Below, piece by piece: positions 52,261-64,000 of a stretch of 64,000 nt of DNA. Position numbers and translations under genes: made by a program. Source of the DNA: Nilaparvata lugens. Taxonomy: Eukaryota; Arthropoda; Insecta; Hemiptera; Delphacidae. The stretch's first letter is position 1; each line of letters begins with the position of its first letter. The notes under the pieces are model-generated. The model had not been told where the DNA came from. It worked only from the letters and a program-made list of their open reading frames with translations, and searched no databases. Location: contig NC_052510.1 of assembly GCF_014356525.2 (NCBI RefSeq), forward strand, positions 17,713,999-17,777,998, in the 5' to 3' direction.

Positions 52261-53540
52261 ACACCAAACAACTTGACCCGGCATGCTTGATGAATAAAAA
52301 ACAACTTTAAACAAGCCGAGAATGTTCAGAACATAGAAAAAATGAATTGATAGTCAACATTCTTCCAGGTAGACTGTCGTTCCACCAAGGATGATAGTTA
52401 TTGAAATAATTACATCGGAATTATCAAGTTGCTGACAACTGAACCGACTAGGAAAGATAGGATATTGTGAAAGATATGAGTGAAACAGGTTTCATCATAT
52501 TATACTAAATTCTACATGATAGATGATAAATATCACATTCTGCTATGGAGAATAAAAAAATCTAAAGTTTGGTGTGGAATGGTTGAATAGAATATACAGT
52601 GATCATTGATAAAACATCATAGTGACATTTATTGAAATTGAATCACAATAAAAACATTAAATTAGGTTTTATTGTAGTAGACATTGATGAAAGATATGTA
52701 ATAATGGTAGATTCATGTAGGCTATCATGTTAAGGATTTTCCCAATTGAATTTTAAATGAACTACTGATACATTGGATGTATGATCACAGAGATTAATGA
52801 AATTCATCAATCTCAATAACTATGTATCAACAAGAGTGATTTATAATCAACACTGGTATGATATATTCATCAGGTATCCATCAACGTGAATAACGATTGG
52901 GTTCGAGTAAAACCTGTGTTTTTTCATGTGATCAATAAAATTATTGTAATTGAATGATTATTGTTATCAATTCGAATTCCAGTATTATTGAATAGTGCTT
53001 GAGTATTGTAGTATAATATTAGGGGGAGTGTACTCTGTTACTGAGTGGCATAAATTACAGTAATTCAATGACCATTAGTGACCAGTGTGATGAAGGTTGT
53101 GAAGTAGTTCCAGTGCTAAGTAGTTGCTTTGAAAACTCACATTTATGCATTAGTCATAATTTGCCAAATTGAGTGGACTGACCAGGTGTTGACCACTACT
53201 TGATTTGTGGAAATGTAATCAATCACCGCAAGTACCTGAGTCTGTTTAACATTTTGATTGATAGCTTCGGTAATTAGGCGACTGGTGCATTAGAGCCTAT
53301 GTCATTCATTATACGGTGTAAGCATGGGTACGTCATAATTGACAACGTGTTTGGTCCAAACTTCAATGGCAATAGTTTAGAACCATTAGAACTTGTTCAT
53401 GAAGCTGTAATAATATGTTGTCACTAAATAGGTGTTGAACTGATTGAACATTGAAATCTTGTTCTGGTTTGAGTTATTAATAATCGGGAACTTCCCTCAT
53501 ACTGTAGTGTTATAGAACTTTCACTTTTTGTGTAGTTGAG

Positions 53541-53720
53541 AAGTTGATATTGTGGTAATTATTTCATATTGAATGAAAAAGACTAAGACTAAACTAAAAC
53601 TAAATACAAGAGCAGCTATTTAGTTTTAGTTTATCAGAGATTGACAATGGTGTAATAACCGAAACCGGTCTTTCTAATTATCAATAAATCAGTGGTTTTT
53701 TGACAATTTCTTAGTCTTCT
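53541..53720. repeat. Dispersed-repeat-like segment with short inverted 'aaactaaaactaaat' pair
   Basis: CTAAACTAAAACTAAATA and TATTTAGTTTTAGTTTA face each other around a short spacer. They are followed by ATAACCGAAACCGGTC and by a stretch ending TTAGTCTTCTTCATTCAAT, which in reverse resembles ATTGAATGAAAAAGACTAAG at the left. So the whole segment has inverted ends about 20 bp long. Class unknown. Confidence 0.55.
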
Positions 53721-54247
53721 TCATTCAATTATAGAACTTTCTTCATTAGTACCGTACTATTAAGTGTTTATTCCTTGTTGGACAACGAATAAGTGATAGG
53801 GAATGTACAAAATAGTTCAATAAGAGTCAATTTATTCATTAATAATTCATGAAAACCATGTTAACAATAAGGAGAGCATGAGAAATCTTCAATTTGAACA
53901 TTTTGTCAGATTGTACTATGACTGAGATTATGCCGTAATATTAAATTCTGCCACTTTATAAGTGTTGACAAATTGACAAGAATGATTTAGGAGATGATTA
54001 TTCAGAGATTAATCACACTAGGACTCTTACAAGTTCATTCATCATTTATCATCAAATTTATCATCATTTATCATGATGATACAGAATCCACGAAAGATCA
54101 ATCGAATATTATATTTTTCATGATAATTCCCCGAAACAGATCATCCAGCATTGTATCGAAAGTGTTAACAATCGTAGGCTATATTTCTGCTAGACTTTAG
54201 TTTTTCAGATGTGAAGCAAACCTCAGTTCCAAAGTCTCGAGAATTAT

Positions 54248-54892
54248 CAAAAAGTACGTGCTGTGCAAAGGCTAAAAATAAACTTTCTACTGGTGATATT
54301 TTTCAAAGTTTTTCGATTTGAATATCATCAAGCTATCAAAATTAAAAAGATTACTCGTGAAAACACTTTTTAGTATTAAACATATTTAAACTTTTTGAAA
54401 TATGAGCGGCTCAAGTTTAAATTTTTGGGACAGAACATTTCAAATACGGTAAGAGATAAATCAATGAGCTTTTGAAGATAAATTTTCCATAGAATTGTTG
54501 ATTGTATAAAACAAAACATTTTTTGAGAATATCAATTTTTGAGAAAGTTATTGAATTTACCAAAAATAACTCAACTGAAATTTATTTTTGGTCATTTTTA
54601 GCAAATTTAATAACTTTCTCAAAATTGATATTTTCAATTTATTTGAGCAACAACACCATGAAACATTATCCTCGAAATCTTATGAATTTATTTCTCACTG
54701 AATTTGAAATGTTTTGTCTCAAAAATTGAAACTTTAGGCGCTCATATCTCAAAAAGCAATGATCGGAAAAAATGTTTCATAATATGAAACTTCTCTAATT
54801 TTAACAGCTTGATGATATACAAATCGAAAAACTTTGAAAAATATCCCCAGTAGAAAGTTTATTTTTAGCCTTAATGTGCTTTGTGAATACAA
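54248..54892. repeat. Long palindrome of about 640 bp
   Basis: Arms about 54248-54555 and 54590-54892 are imperfect reverse complements. Examples are AAACTTTCTACTGG against CCAGTAGAAAGTTT, and GAGAAAGTTATTGAATTT against AAATTTAATAACTTTCTC near the centre. Non-coding. It lies upstream of P450 copy 2. Confidence 0.85.
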
Positions 54893-55212
54893 TATTATAA
54901 AGTTGTTTCGTGTAAGATTCAATAGATGATATTCATAAAAAATATTCAGAGCTCTTCCAAAAAAGAATAATTGTACCAAAAAGGTAGATATAAGAAAGAT
55001 TGTGGGAAATCTTATGAAGATTCTAAATAGATACCTAAATATTCCAAAATTTATTGGAATATCTCTTGAACATCTATTCAATGATTATTGAGAGGAATAC
55101 TAAAATTGACAATAATTATGTCATAACTCTCCCATGCAGCTCCCTCCAACCTTAGTGTCGAATATAATTTTCAACACACTATTTTGATATTTCAAATAAC
55201 AAATTATTTGTA

Positions 55213-55352
55213 ATTCATGTAAATGAACAATAATTATGTCAGTTACTGACTGGAGTACTTTCGGGCGCTAAGCGTTCATATTGATCAGGACGCTTGCTAC
55301 CCGAAAGTACTCCAATCAATAAGCGAACATGATTGTTTATTCAGGTAAATAA
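55213..55352. repeat. Small palindromic element with GGAGTACTTTCGGG core
   Basis: GGAGTACTTTCGGG and CCCGAAAGTACTCC form a perfect core pair around a loop of about 35 bp that also pairs partly (AAGCGT, ACGCTT). The outer arms match more loosely out to ATGTAAATGAACAATAATTATG and its reverse counterpart. Confidence 0.75.
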
Positions 55353-57007
55353 TTGACTGCATGATAGTAAGTAAGTATGTTCATACATCATAGTTCGGAA
55401 TGGATTAAGAAACCATCAGCCAACATCATCATAACATTTTTGCCTATTTTCTAATCATCCAATTCTGATCGAACTATCCATCTGAATTATTATCTCATTT
55501 CTCAATCAACAAATATCAAAGAATTTCCTAAACAAGTACGTCGTATGAACTTTCCTCTTGTATTGTTCTGCAAATCAGTACGATAAATATGCGATTTGGG
55601 TTATATTGAATCCAGTTTATTATGTCTTCATAGGCTAATAGACCATAGCCTTCAACACCAAAAACCTTTTGGAAACTTCCAAAGATATGAGAATATAGAA
55701 CATTCAAATATACTGTAATATTACTTGTGGAGTAGATTCTAATAAAACGTGCGAAATTTAAAAAAGAGAGTGGAATGATCATTTTTTTGATAATAATAAA
55801 TTATTGAAACCAGAAATCATCAAATGATACTCCTTTCCATTATTATTCATATCATACTAACGAATGGCACAAGGAAGTCTGAAGCAATATAATAGAAATT
55901 TCAATGCTTTGTATTATTACGTTCAATAATTTTATATTAAATTCTCCAGTTCCATAGTTCACTGTATGAGGTGAAAAGGTTTGATTCTTGGCCAGGTATC
56001 AGTGTTGAATACGAAGTGTGAGGGAATTGTTATATCTCTTTTATAAATAAATTTGAAGTTGAGAAGGGCCGAATATCTACACCTCCTATTTTCAAGGAAA
56101 GAAATATTCTTTTACTCCTCATGATGTTTCCTAGTCTCATACTCATGATCCGGATTACCTGGCCAGTTAGAGAAACTCTGCATATCTGAAAACTACTAGA
56201 ATCAAAGATTTGATTGGTAGAAATGTACGGTACTCTACTTACTGCTATGCTTTTGATCCAAATGACTGGAAACCAATCCAGCAACATTCACTTTCACATC
56301 CATATTTGGTTTCTTGTTAGGATCCTTTTGAATTGTTACTTCAAATTTATTTATAAAACTAGAATATTCTGAGATAATAATTGAACAAAATCTTATATCG
56401 AGCACTTTGAGTAACGCATATTCTCAATCGATGTTTGCGTATCACAGTATTCCAGAAGAACAAAACCACTGAACATAGAACTATGTAGAGAACAACACTT
56501 ACTAGCTGTGTAAGACACAACGGTTAATTTGAAACTGAATCCCATACAGTTCAATAATAATTGATCAACGAGATCAAAATTATTGGTTTCAGGTTTGTCC
56601 AGTCGGGACCAGTGAAGGCCCAGGCTGCTCACACAAAAAACGCGAATGTTTAAATTCACAAAATTTAATCACCGTCAGTGACCCTACAATAATTTTAATC
56701 ACTGGATTTCCTTGGTTCGAATCAAAACAACATGGTCAGCTTGACCGAAAATTAGTTTAGAGAGGATGATAGAGAGAGAAAAAGAGATAGGATGCTTTAG
56801 ATAAGAAGGAAGAGTGAGTGAGAACGTGTGAAGGGAGGTTGCGTGAGTGAAATATTATGGAAGGAAGTTTTTCATTGAATTCCATATCCTATATTGTATA
56901 TTTTGTGCCATCGACTCCATGAAGTCTCCATAATGTCTCCATTAAGTCTCCATAAAGCCTCAATGAAGGAAAAGAGAGGTTGTAAAAGCAAAGTTGGGTG
57001 AAAGGTT

Positions 57008-57290
57008 CAAGAGAGAGAGAGAGAGAGAGAGTAAGCGAGAGCGAGGATGATGATAAGAGGGAGTGATAAAGAACAAACGAAAATGAAAGAGGGGTAGAGG
57101 ATAAAGAATAAGGGCTTGAGAATTAGGAATTGTGAAAAGGTGTGAAAAAGGGAACAATATTGTAGTTATTCCAACGCAATAAGTTAGAGTGAGAAGAATA
57201 AGTAAGATTATGAGACTATTTTGTTCTCATATTGAGGTTCAGAACAAAAGTTGGGAAGAGAGAGAGAGTGAGTGAGTGAGACTGGTGGGA
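57008..57290 (+). repeat. (GA)n-rich tracts
   Basis: GAGAGAGAGAGAGAGAGAGA-type run near 57012, with further GAGAGTGAGTGAGTGAG at 57260-57280, in a purine-rich neighbourhood extending from about 56760. Confidence 0.85.
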
Positions 57291-60200
57291 AAGGTATAAT
57301 AGACATGATCATCGAAATGAAAAAGAGATGGTGGATAAACGTGTGGTAGAATATCAGCAAGAGAGAAAGAGAGGATACTAACATTTATTCCAGTGAACTT
57401 TACTAGGTCAAATTAAGACCGATTATTTGGTAATCATTCATTCATCGACATTTTTTGTGGCGTGTAACCGGTAATTTGGAGCTACTCTACAATATTCACC
57501 TTCTCCTCATCGTCATCATCATCATCAACCCATCATGACTGTAATGACGTCATACAAGAAGAAAAAACCTTCTTCGATAAAGTTATGGTATGCAGGAAAC
57601 AAGTTCTGTATGTTGGATATTCACAATTTGTGGAGAACGTTATTTATGGTAGTTGGTTATGGAGGTCAGCTGTTATCCTTCAATCGTTCTGTTGCTGGAC
57701 TGTACAACTTTCAAGTATTCAAATGCTCTTGAAGATTCACCAATGATTAGTCTTCAATTTATAATTTTTTTATGAATGAATTGTTTTTTTCCAATAAACT
57801 ACAGTAACTATATAACCATAGAGGTAATGTACAATGAACTATTGTTTAAATTGTAGAAACTTGTTTTATTATATTACTTCTGATATCAAAATTAAATGTT
57901 GAAATACGGCTTTAGGAAAGAATATAGTTTTTTCCAACTATATGCGTAGAATAGAACGCAGCCCAATATTTATATGAATATCACTACATGATAGAGTTAA
58001 AGGTTGTATTAGCTTAGGTAACACACCTAATACCAAATATGATCAGATAACTTGGTAAATGACATAAGACTCAGTAAAGAGTATACCACAATATTGTGAG
58101 AACTATTTCAGAGAATCTGATCCACTGAGTAATCCAGTGGAACTATTCTGCTATAAATCTTCATCTTAATTTTCAAACATCTCTGATAAATTCATTGATT
58201 GAGGATGGAATTGATTTTGAGGTTTCCAGTATTCAGATTCTCGAAGTTTCAAAATTTAATGGGATAAAATTACTGACGGATTTTTCGTTTTGATTATCAA
58301 CGTTTAGAGCTGATTACCGTCTTCAGGAATAAATTATTTTCCCATACAAATAATAAACATGGAATATAGTGGACAATAGAAAAAATATCAATAATTGGAT
58401 AAATTAAAGACACTCGATCATGACTTTCATTTCTTGACCCATTGATATTATTTCTTGAGTTAAATCTTGGGTTTAATTTTATGAGTTTATTCTTGTTTTT
58501 TATGAAATTGGAAGGTGCCTTCCAAATTCACCAGCTTATTCACCGGAAAGTTCCGGCTGATTCATTGGATTATTTTAAAATCATTTTATTTGAATTGATT
58601 TTATTTTCATACAATATGTTAAATAAACCACGAACAAATCGGGATTATTGTGATTGGCCCGCTTATGGTGAATCAATAGATCCGATAAGAATAGGTACAG
58701 TAGTTTAAATCGTCCTAAAGACCAGGGAAATAGTGTAAACAGTATTCACTGTTATAATTGGTTGTGGAAGAGCAACTTCAATTTGAGTGATGTAATTGAC
58801 AAATTCAAGTCCGGGGTCAATGATTGCTGCCCAATTCCACAGAGCTGGTTTTTACTACCAGCTAATGAACTCGTATATGAACACAGTCTTGAATCTGTGG
58901 TATGAGCCAGCTTGCAATCAACTCTCATCAAAGAGTCTGTAACGATCACTCTATTGTTTTACTACCTTGTCTTTCCAGTTAAACTATTCAACGGTGATAG
59001 AACATTTTTCACGGCTCCATTTTCCTGGTTCCGGAATTCCAAACAACTCTTTTCAAATTTCACAATTCTTTCAAGTGGTTTTGTTATGCATCTGGCTAGA
59101 CCAGAATCTGAAATTGTTTCGTTCGAAAAAGATGTTCATGCAATCAGTGTCTGAAAAGCTATTAAGGCAATCAACGTTTCTTTTCATATTGTTATTGTGA
59201 TACCTATTGTTCGTGGATAGGAGTATATCACCCACTTCCCAATAGTTTGGGCTTTCTCATTGATATACTAGTAGGCCTATGTACCCGTGCTTTGCATCAA
59301 AAATCGGAACTCATTTTCTAATGTATTAGCAATGTTACATATGCGTCTGTAGATAAAATTCAAGGAATGAATAAAAATTGATTTCATTGTTTCAATACCT
59401 TTGATCAAAGCTACTATAATTATCAAATCATAATCACATCCACAAGAAATAATATAGTAATGATATTCACTTTTGAATTTCCATACATTATAGAATAGCC
59501 TGTTCAGGATTACAATATACAGTAGGCCTTTATAAGACTTTTCAAGGAAGTGACTGACAAATTAGCAATCTTGCTCAAGAGTAGGCCACGATTGGCCTAT
59601 ATTTTAATCACAATAACTATAATTATAGTGTGATATGGTCCTGCTAGGCCCATACTGTGTTTCACCTTATCCATGTGGGATCCATCATAAAAAGTGGATG
59701 ATCTTCGAATGAATTCTTAAATGAATTTCAAAATTGATTTCAAAAAGGCGGCAACAGAGAACAGGTTGTAGTTCCGTTTTTTTTCAAAGCCTCACATTCA
59801 CCAAGTTATTATAATGCGAAGATCGTGACTGTAGAGATTTAGGAAGGTTGTTTCCTTGTGGCCTAATCAGCTCCATTTACATCTACGCCTCTTCTAGCTC
59901 GCGGAACCTATATTCATTGCATAGAGATAGCTGAATAACATTACTATATCATACTGTACTAAAATATAATTGGATATCGAACTATCAAATCAACTTATAT
60001 GCTCAACTTTGAAGGAATCGTTGGAAATCACAACAATCCATAAAACTTTCATGAAACACAAACTCAAACTTACAATAAACCAACCTTACTTCTTCAGATA
60101 TTCCAAACAGATTTCCATTATAGGGAAGCTACCAAATAGAAACTGAACAGTTCATGTAGCCTATATTATCAGCATGTATAATAATAGTATATTTGATTTA

Positions 60201-63200
60201 ATCCTCATTATAATGTTATCCATCGGGTGATTACGATTCTAGATGATACATGAATATCGGAAATTGAATTGTTCATAAATATCGAAAAACTTACTCGAAG
60301 GTCTCAATCTCCATCGGAAATATAAAACTCTCTTGAAAAACCTTGTCCATGCCAGGAGAAGTCATAACTAGCAATTATTCAAAATATAGAAAATGAACAT
60401 AGTTTGTGTAGGCATGGAATAGAGAACAGGGATCGAGCATTATAGTAAAGTGAAGAACTCAATGCAATATCAAGCAATTAAAAAAATATTATCAAAGAAT
60501 GCAATCAAGAAAAAGAGAATTTAATAAGAGTTACAAAAATACAATATTATGCGCACTTTATATCCAACTTGAAAATATATACATCTTGCTCAACTTATTT
60601 TGAACTCATTTTGTCATCCTTCTGGTGCCGGATCGGCTGTATCAACTTGATTATTCATAAATTATCCAGCTGACATTGGATAAAAATGGATGAATCTTTC
60701 TCTTCAGAAGCTTCTTGAGAAAAGCAACAAAATTTAAAGATTTTTATTATTCACGCTCATTAAATTATATCTTTATTCCACTTTGAAATGTCTGGATTTC
60801 AAATTCTATGATAACTCATTAACTTATTCCAGCAATATGTCGAAAGCTTTCAAGGCAAGTGACATTCAATGCTATTGAACTTGAAAATGTAGAGACATCT
60901 TAGCTCATAGAATGATAAACATCATCATGAACCCGTGAATCTTTTTACTTCAACTACACTCAAATCAGTATAAGCAATATGAAGTTATATCCCCGTTATT
61001 TCTACTCCTCATACAAATTTCTGTCTTTACTACGAGCTCTCCTTCAAAAAATTAACTTTTTCGATACAGTCAACAATCAAATTATCTCAATGCTCAATGA
61101 AACTAGAATAAATAATTCTGTTACATGATTGAGTTAATGAATCGACTCCTCTGTGAATGGTTGTAGTTTTTATGTATAAGATCATGAATGATCAATCCAA
61201 TGAACAAAAAGAATTCATTCCTCAACATTCATTGGACCAATAATAATAATCTAAAAAATACTGGTCTGCTACCGATATATTTTTGAACAGATTCCAATCA
61301 AACTATATTCCACATTTCATTCATTCATACTTAACCATGATACCTGCAAGAATTCGAGTATCCTTTTGAATCTGAAGCTATTTAGAACTATATCTCGCAT
61401 CAGGATCAGCAATAAACCTATTGAAAGGCAGTAAACGTAGATTTCATTGATTCCAATGTGATAAATCGGAAATTTAGTCATTCAGAAGTCAATTCAGTTG
61501 TTTTGAATTCACGAACAAATCTATTAAAAAGCAGTAAATGTGAACTTTATGGTTGAAGATGACAGGAATTCGGATCTCATTCATTCAAGTAAAATCTCTC
61601 TTGTTTTTCTCTCATAGTAAATCTTGTGAAAGAATGCAAAATTTCAAGATTCGTATAAAACATAAAATAATGACATTTCTTCCAGTTTCCCAATGTAGTT
61701 TCATTGAAGGCAAAAACAATTGTATGCTCTTGTTCAGCTGGGAAGACTTTGAATACAATCATGTAAACGTTTCTGCTACGCAGACTATTTTATTATTTGA
61801 AATAAACTATTTCACTTTTGTAAATATGATTAAGACACACAACAAATCGTTGAGAGCCTTCTCAGGTAGAATTCAATCAAAAATATATTTGACAGAGTAA
61901 ACACAGTACATGAAGTAATTTCGCTATAAATTCAGCTACTATTCACTACCTTCGTCTCCCTGCCATTCTCAGAGACCAGATTCAAAAGCTTTACCAAGAA
62001 TGCAAACATCTACATCTCGGCAACTGATGGGGAAATTATGTTCTCTATCAAAAGCAGGATGACAATTTCCCCAATCTCTAAAATAGAGTAATTCTCTCCT
62101 AGATTTCCTAGCTCTGGCAATTTGACCGGCCAGGAAAGTATTCGATTTTGTGTGCAAGTGACGTTTGGGTGATCCCATCCCCCATGCACGTGCTTTCAGG
62201 CAAAATATAAGGCTCGTGCATTTTCACCCTTCAGAAACATCTGCTCTGAAAGCACATAGCACGGCCTGGCTTATTCTCGCTTCTCTATGAATGTGCGTCA
62301 ATTGGCTTTTATCGTGCTGCCAATTCATCAGAATAGTTTCTATCTTTTGTGTCAAGATCCTTACTAGATCTACAAACAAAAATATTCTCAAGTTTATGAA
62401 GCTCATCTCCATTGATAATCAATATCTTCATTGATAATAAACAGCAGTAATCAAGAATGTAATTGTTGAGTTGTAATATTTTAATATATTGAGTTTATGA
62501 TTATATTTTGTTTCTATTCATATTAGGATGATAAAATTCTCTCAGGTTTGCCAAGTGTCCTTTGATATCTCTATACATGGATTCTCCCATGCCATTGAGA
62601 ATATATTTCTCCATTCTTATCGAAGTTGAGAACTGTTGTAAGATCAAGAGAATAGTAGCAATACTCATTGACAAACATTTCTATAAAACAAGAGAAAATC
62701 AGGCAGTAATCGAATCAACATATCCGTGTTGCCAAGTTGTGGTATATCTGAATGCAAACTCATATACGACATGTTCTTATGATATAGGATAAATAATAAT
62801 GAGATTCGACAACATAGTCGATACAGAGTTGTCAATTTGAATGTATTCAATCATGAGGGCTAAACTCACTTAGTCTGAGTATAGACTATCCTGGAGTCAG
62901 AAAATTGGCTTTCAAAAACGGGGCATAGTCGCAGTCCACGTTTAAACTAAATTTCGAAAAACTAGAAAATTTAACTCAAAATAAAATAAAGATAAAATAG
63001 TGTGAAAACTCAGCTATTTTTAATTATTTCGAATGTTTCATTTCTTCAAGGAAAAACGCTTCCAATTGTAGAAATGAGAAAATAAAGATTATCATAAAAA
63101 CTGCGACTACGCACCGTTTTGGAAAGCCAATTTTCTGACTCAGATGTTCAAAGTCTAGAACTTGACCAAATCCCGAGTTCGGAAACCGGCCGTTAATGTT

Positions 63201-63568
63201 TATTATGATTATCATGTTTATCAGTTTGCTGAACTATGAATTCAATAATATAAGCGTTTCGGAGGATTTGTTTGGAAGCTATTATTCGAGGCTCATCTAT
63301 TGATAGTATATTGGAACAAGCTATATTGTATGACATTTCAGCATCTGTATCAAGTATGAATAAAATAGAGCATTCATAGAGGAACCTGTAAAACCACATT
63401 AACTCATCAACTATATAGTTCTCATGACAAGCAGGATTTTATATATATCATGTTTGAAGTTTAATAATTCATTTGAACTTCGAATCATAAGCTTCTCACA
63501 TTGAAACATCCTTCTTTAACTATAAATTATGCGCACTTGCTTGTGGCACTTCCTATATAGCCTACTAG

Positions 63569-63760
63569 CCGTCAGGCTCGCTTCGCTCGCCATATCCGTC
63601 TAGCCAGGGGGCTCCGCCCCTGGACCCCCGACTGGATCGTCCAAGAATGAGATCAGCAGGCTCGCTTCGCTCGCCTGCATTTTTCATTTGAGCAGATTTA
63701 TCATATGTTAGGACAATCCAGTCGGGGGTCCAGACTAAACGTCTGGCTAAACGGAACACA
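63569..63760. repeat. GC-rich palindromic dispersed repeat
   Basis: Contains AGGCTCGCTTCGCTCGCC twice and an inverted pair GGACCCCCGACTGGATCGTCC (63622-63642) and GGACAATCCAGTCGGGGGTCC (from 63711). Also GGGGCTCCGCCCC. Strikingly GC-rich against the AT-rich flanks. The open frame over it is repeat sequence, not a gene. Confidence 0.75.
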
Positions 63761-64000
63761 ACTATATAAGTGATTTTATTCTATATTTTGTGAATATTGA
63801 AGTTTGGTTTTTGTTTTAACGGAAGTTTCATTATCAATCTATCTAAATTTGAAATTATTTGTTTATTCTGATTCATAGTTTCAGATGAAGATTTGGTGTT
63901 GAAATTGAAGTGAACATAACCTACATAATATTTGGACGATTTGTGACAAAATCAGGAAATTGAAGAAGTTTTGGGCAATAGCCTGTTTTTTCTTTTCCGA

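Larger units (their letters stand above)
52261..64000. other. Upstream intergenic region of P450 copy 2
   Basis: About 11.7 kb with scattered palindromic elements and GA tracts, listed separately. The longest frames (about 85-115 codons near 54749, 56393, 58442 and 61553) have no recognisable domains, no splice partners and an AT-driven composition. No gene is called. Confidence 0.6.

Noticed and set aside
56700..56730. GGTTCGAATC resembling a tRNA B box
   Set aside because: No A box at the right distance and no cloverleaf; no acceptor stem.
58442..58708. 88-codon plus-strand frame
   Set aside because: No recognisable motif or supporting exon structure; length is expected by chance in 64 kb of AT-rich DNA.
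61553..61900. 115-codon plus-strand frame
   Set aside because: AT-driven composition, no recognisable domain, no paired exon or promoter signal.
62160..62270. Inverted GTGCTTTCAG / CTGAAAGCAC pair
   Set aside because: Only ten bases with a long unpaired loop; could easily be chance.

Overview
The window is AT-rich, intron-rich, transposon-laden animal DNA. It looks like a hemipteran insect, possibly a planthopper; this is inferred from two insect-type CYP4-clan P450 genes, short GT-AG exons, TTAA and TTA MITEs, LINE relics and hemipteran-looking dispersed repeats. No bacterial operons, rRNA genes or CRISPR arrays are visible.

The only convincing host genes are two complete or nearly complete microsomal cytochrome P450 genes, head to tail on the minus strand. 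The upstream copy (coding 52105 to 38173, 12 exons) can be rebuilt from ATG to stop as 507 residues. The downstream copy (coding 24069 to 6673, exons 2-12) matches it exon by exon, with the same intron phases and nearly the same exon sizes, but I could not find its first exon. Both keep the membrane anchor, proline hinge, WxxxR, ExxR and the heme-cysteine loop. Both have Ala-Gly-Ala-Asp-Thr-Thr in the I-helix, so they lack the glutamate that attaches heme covalently in classical CYP4 enzymes. They are a tandem duplication, probably serving oxidative metabolism of endogenous lipids, plant compounds or insecticides; substrate is unknown.

Layout: 1-6672 is non-coding, with CT/GA-rich tracts and a small minisatellite. 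6673-24069 is P450 copy 1, whose intron 5 is swollen to about 8.2 kb by at least three dead LINE fragments and a 197-bp palindrome, whose last intron holds a piggyBac-like MITE, and whose intron 10 holds a large foldback repeat. 24070-38172 is a repeat-rich spacer: a LINE 3' end, a 1.46-kb tandem duplication carrying two more piggyBac-like MITEs, a (GT)n tract, a nested TTA-flanked MITE, two polypurine tracts, and an eight-copy array of about 166 bp. 38173-52105 is P450 copy 2, with a related foldback in the equivalent intron 10. 52106-64000 is upstream non-coding sequence with several palindromic MITE-like elements and no gene I can support.

No wholly new gene system was found. The most interesting structure is evolutionary: paired paralogues with a shared foldback in the same intron, and two internal 'empty sites' that reveal the exact insertion points and target duplications of two MITE families.
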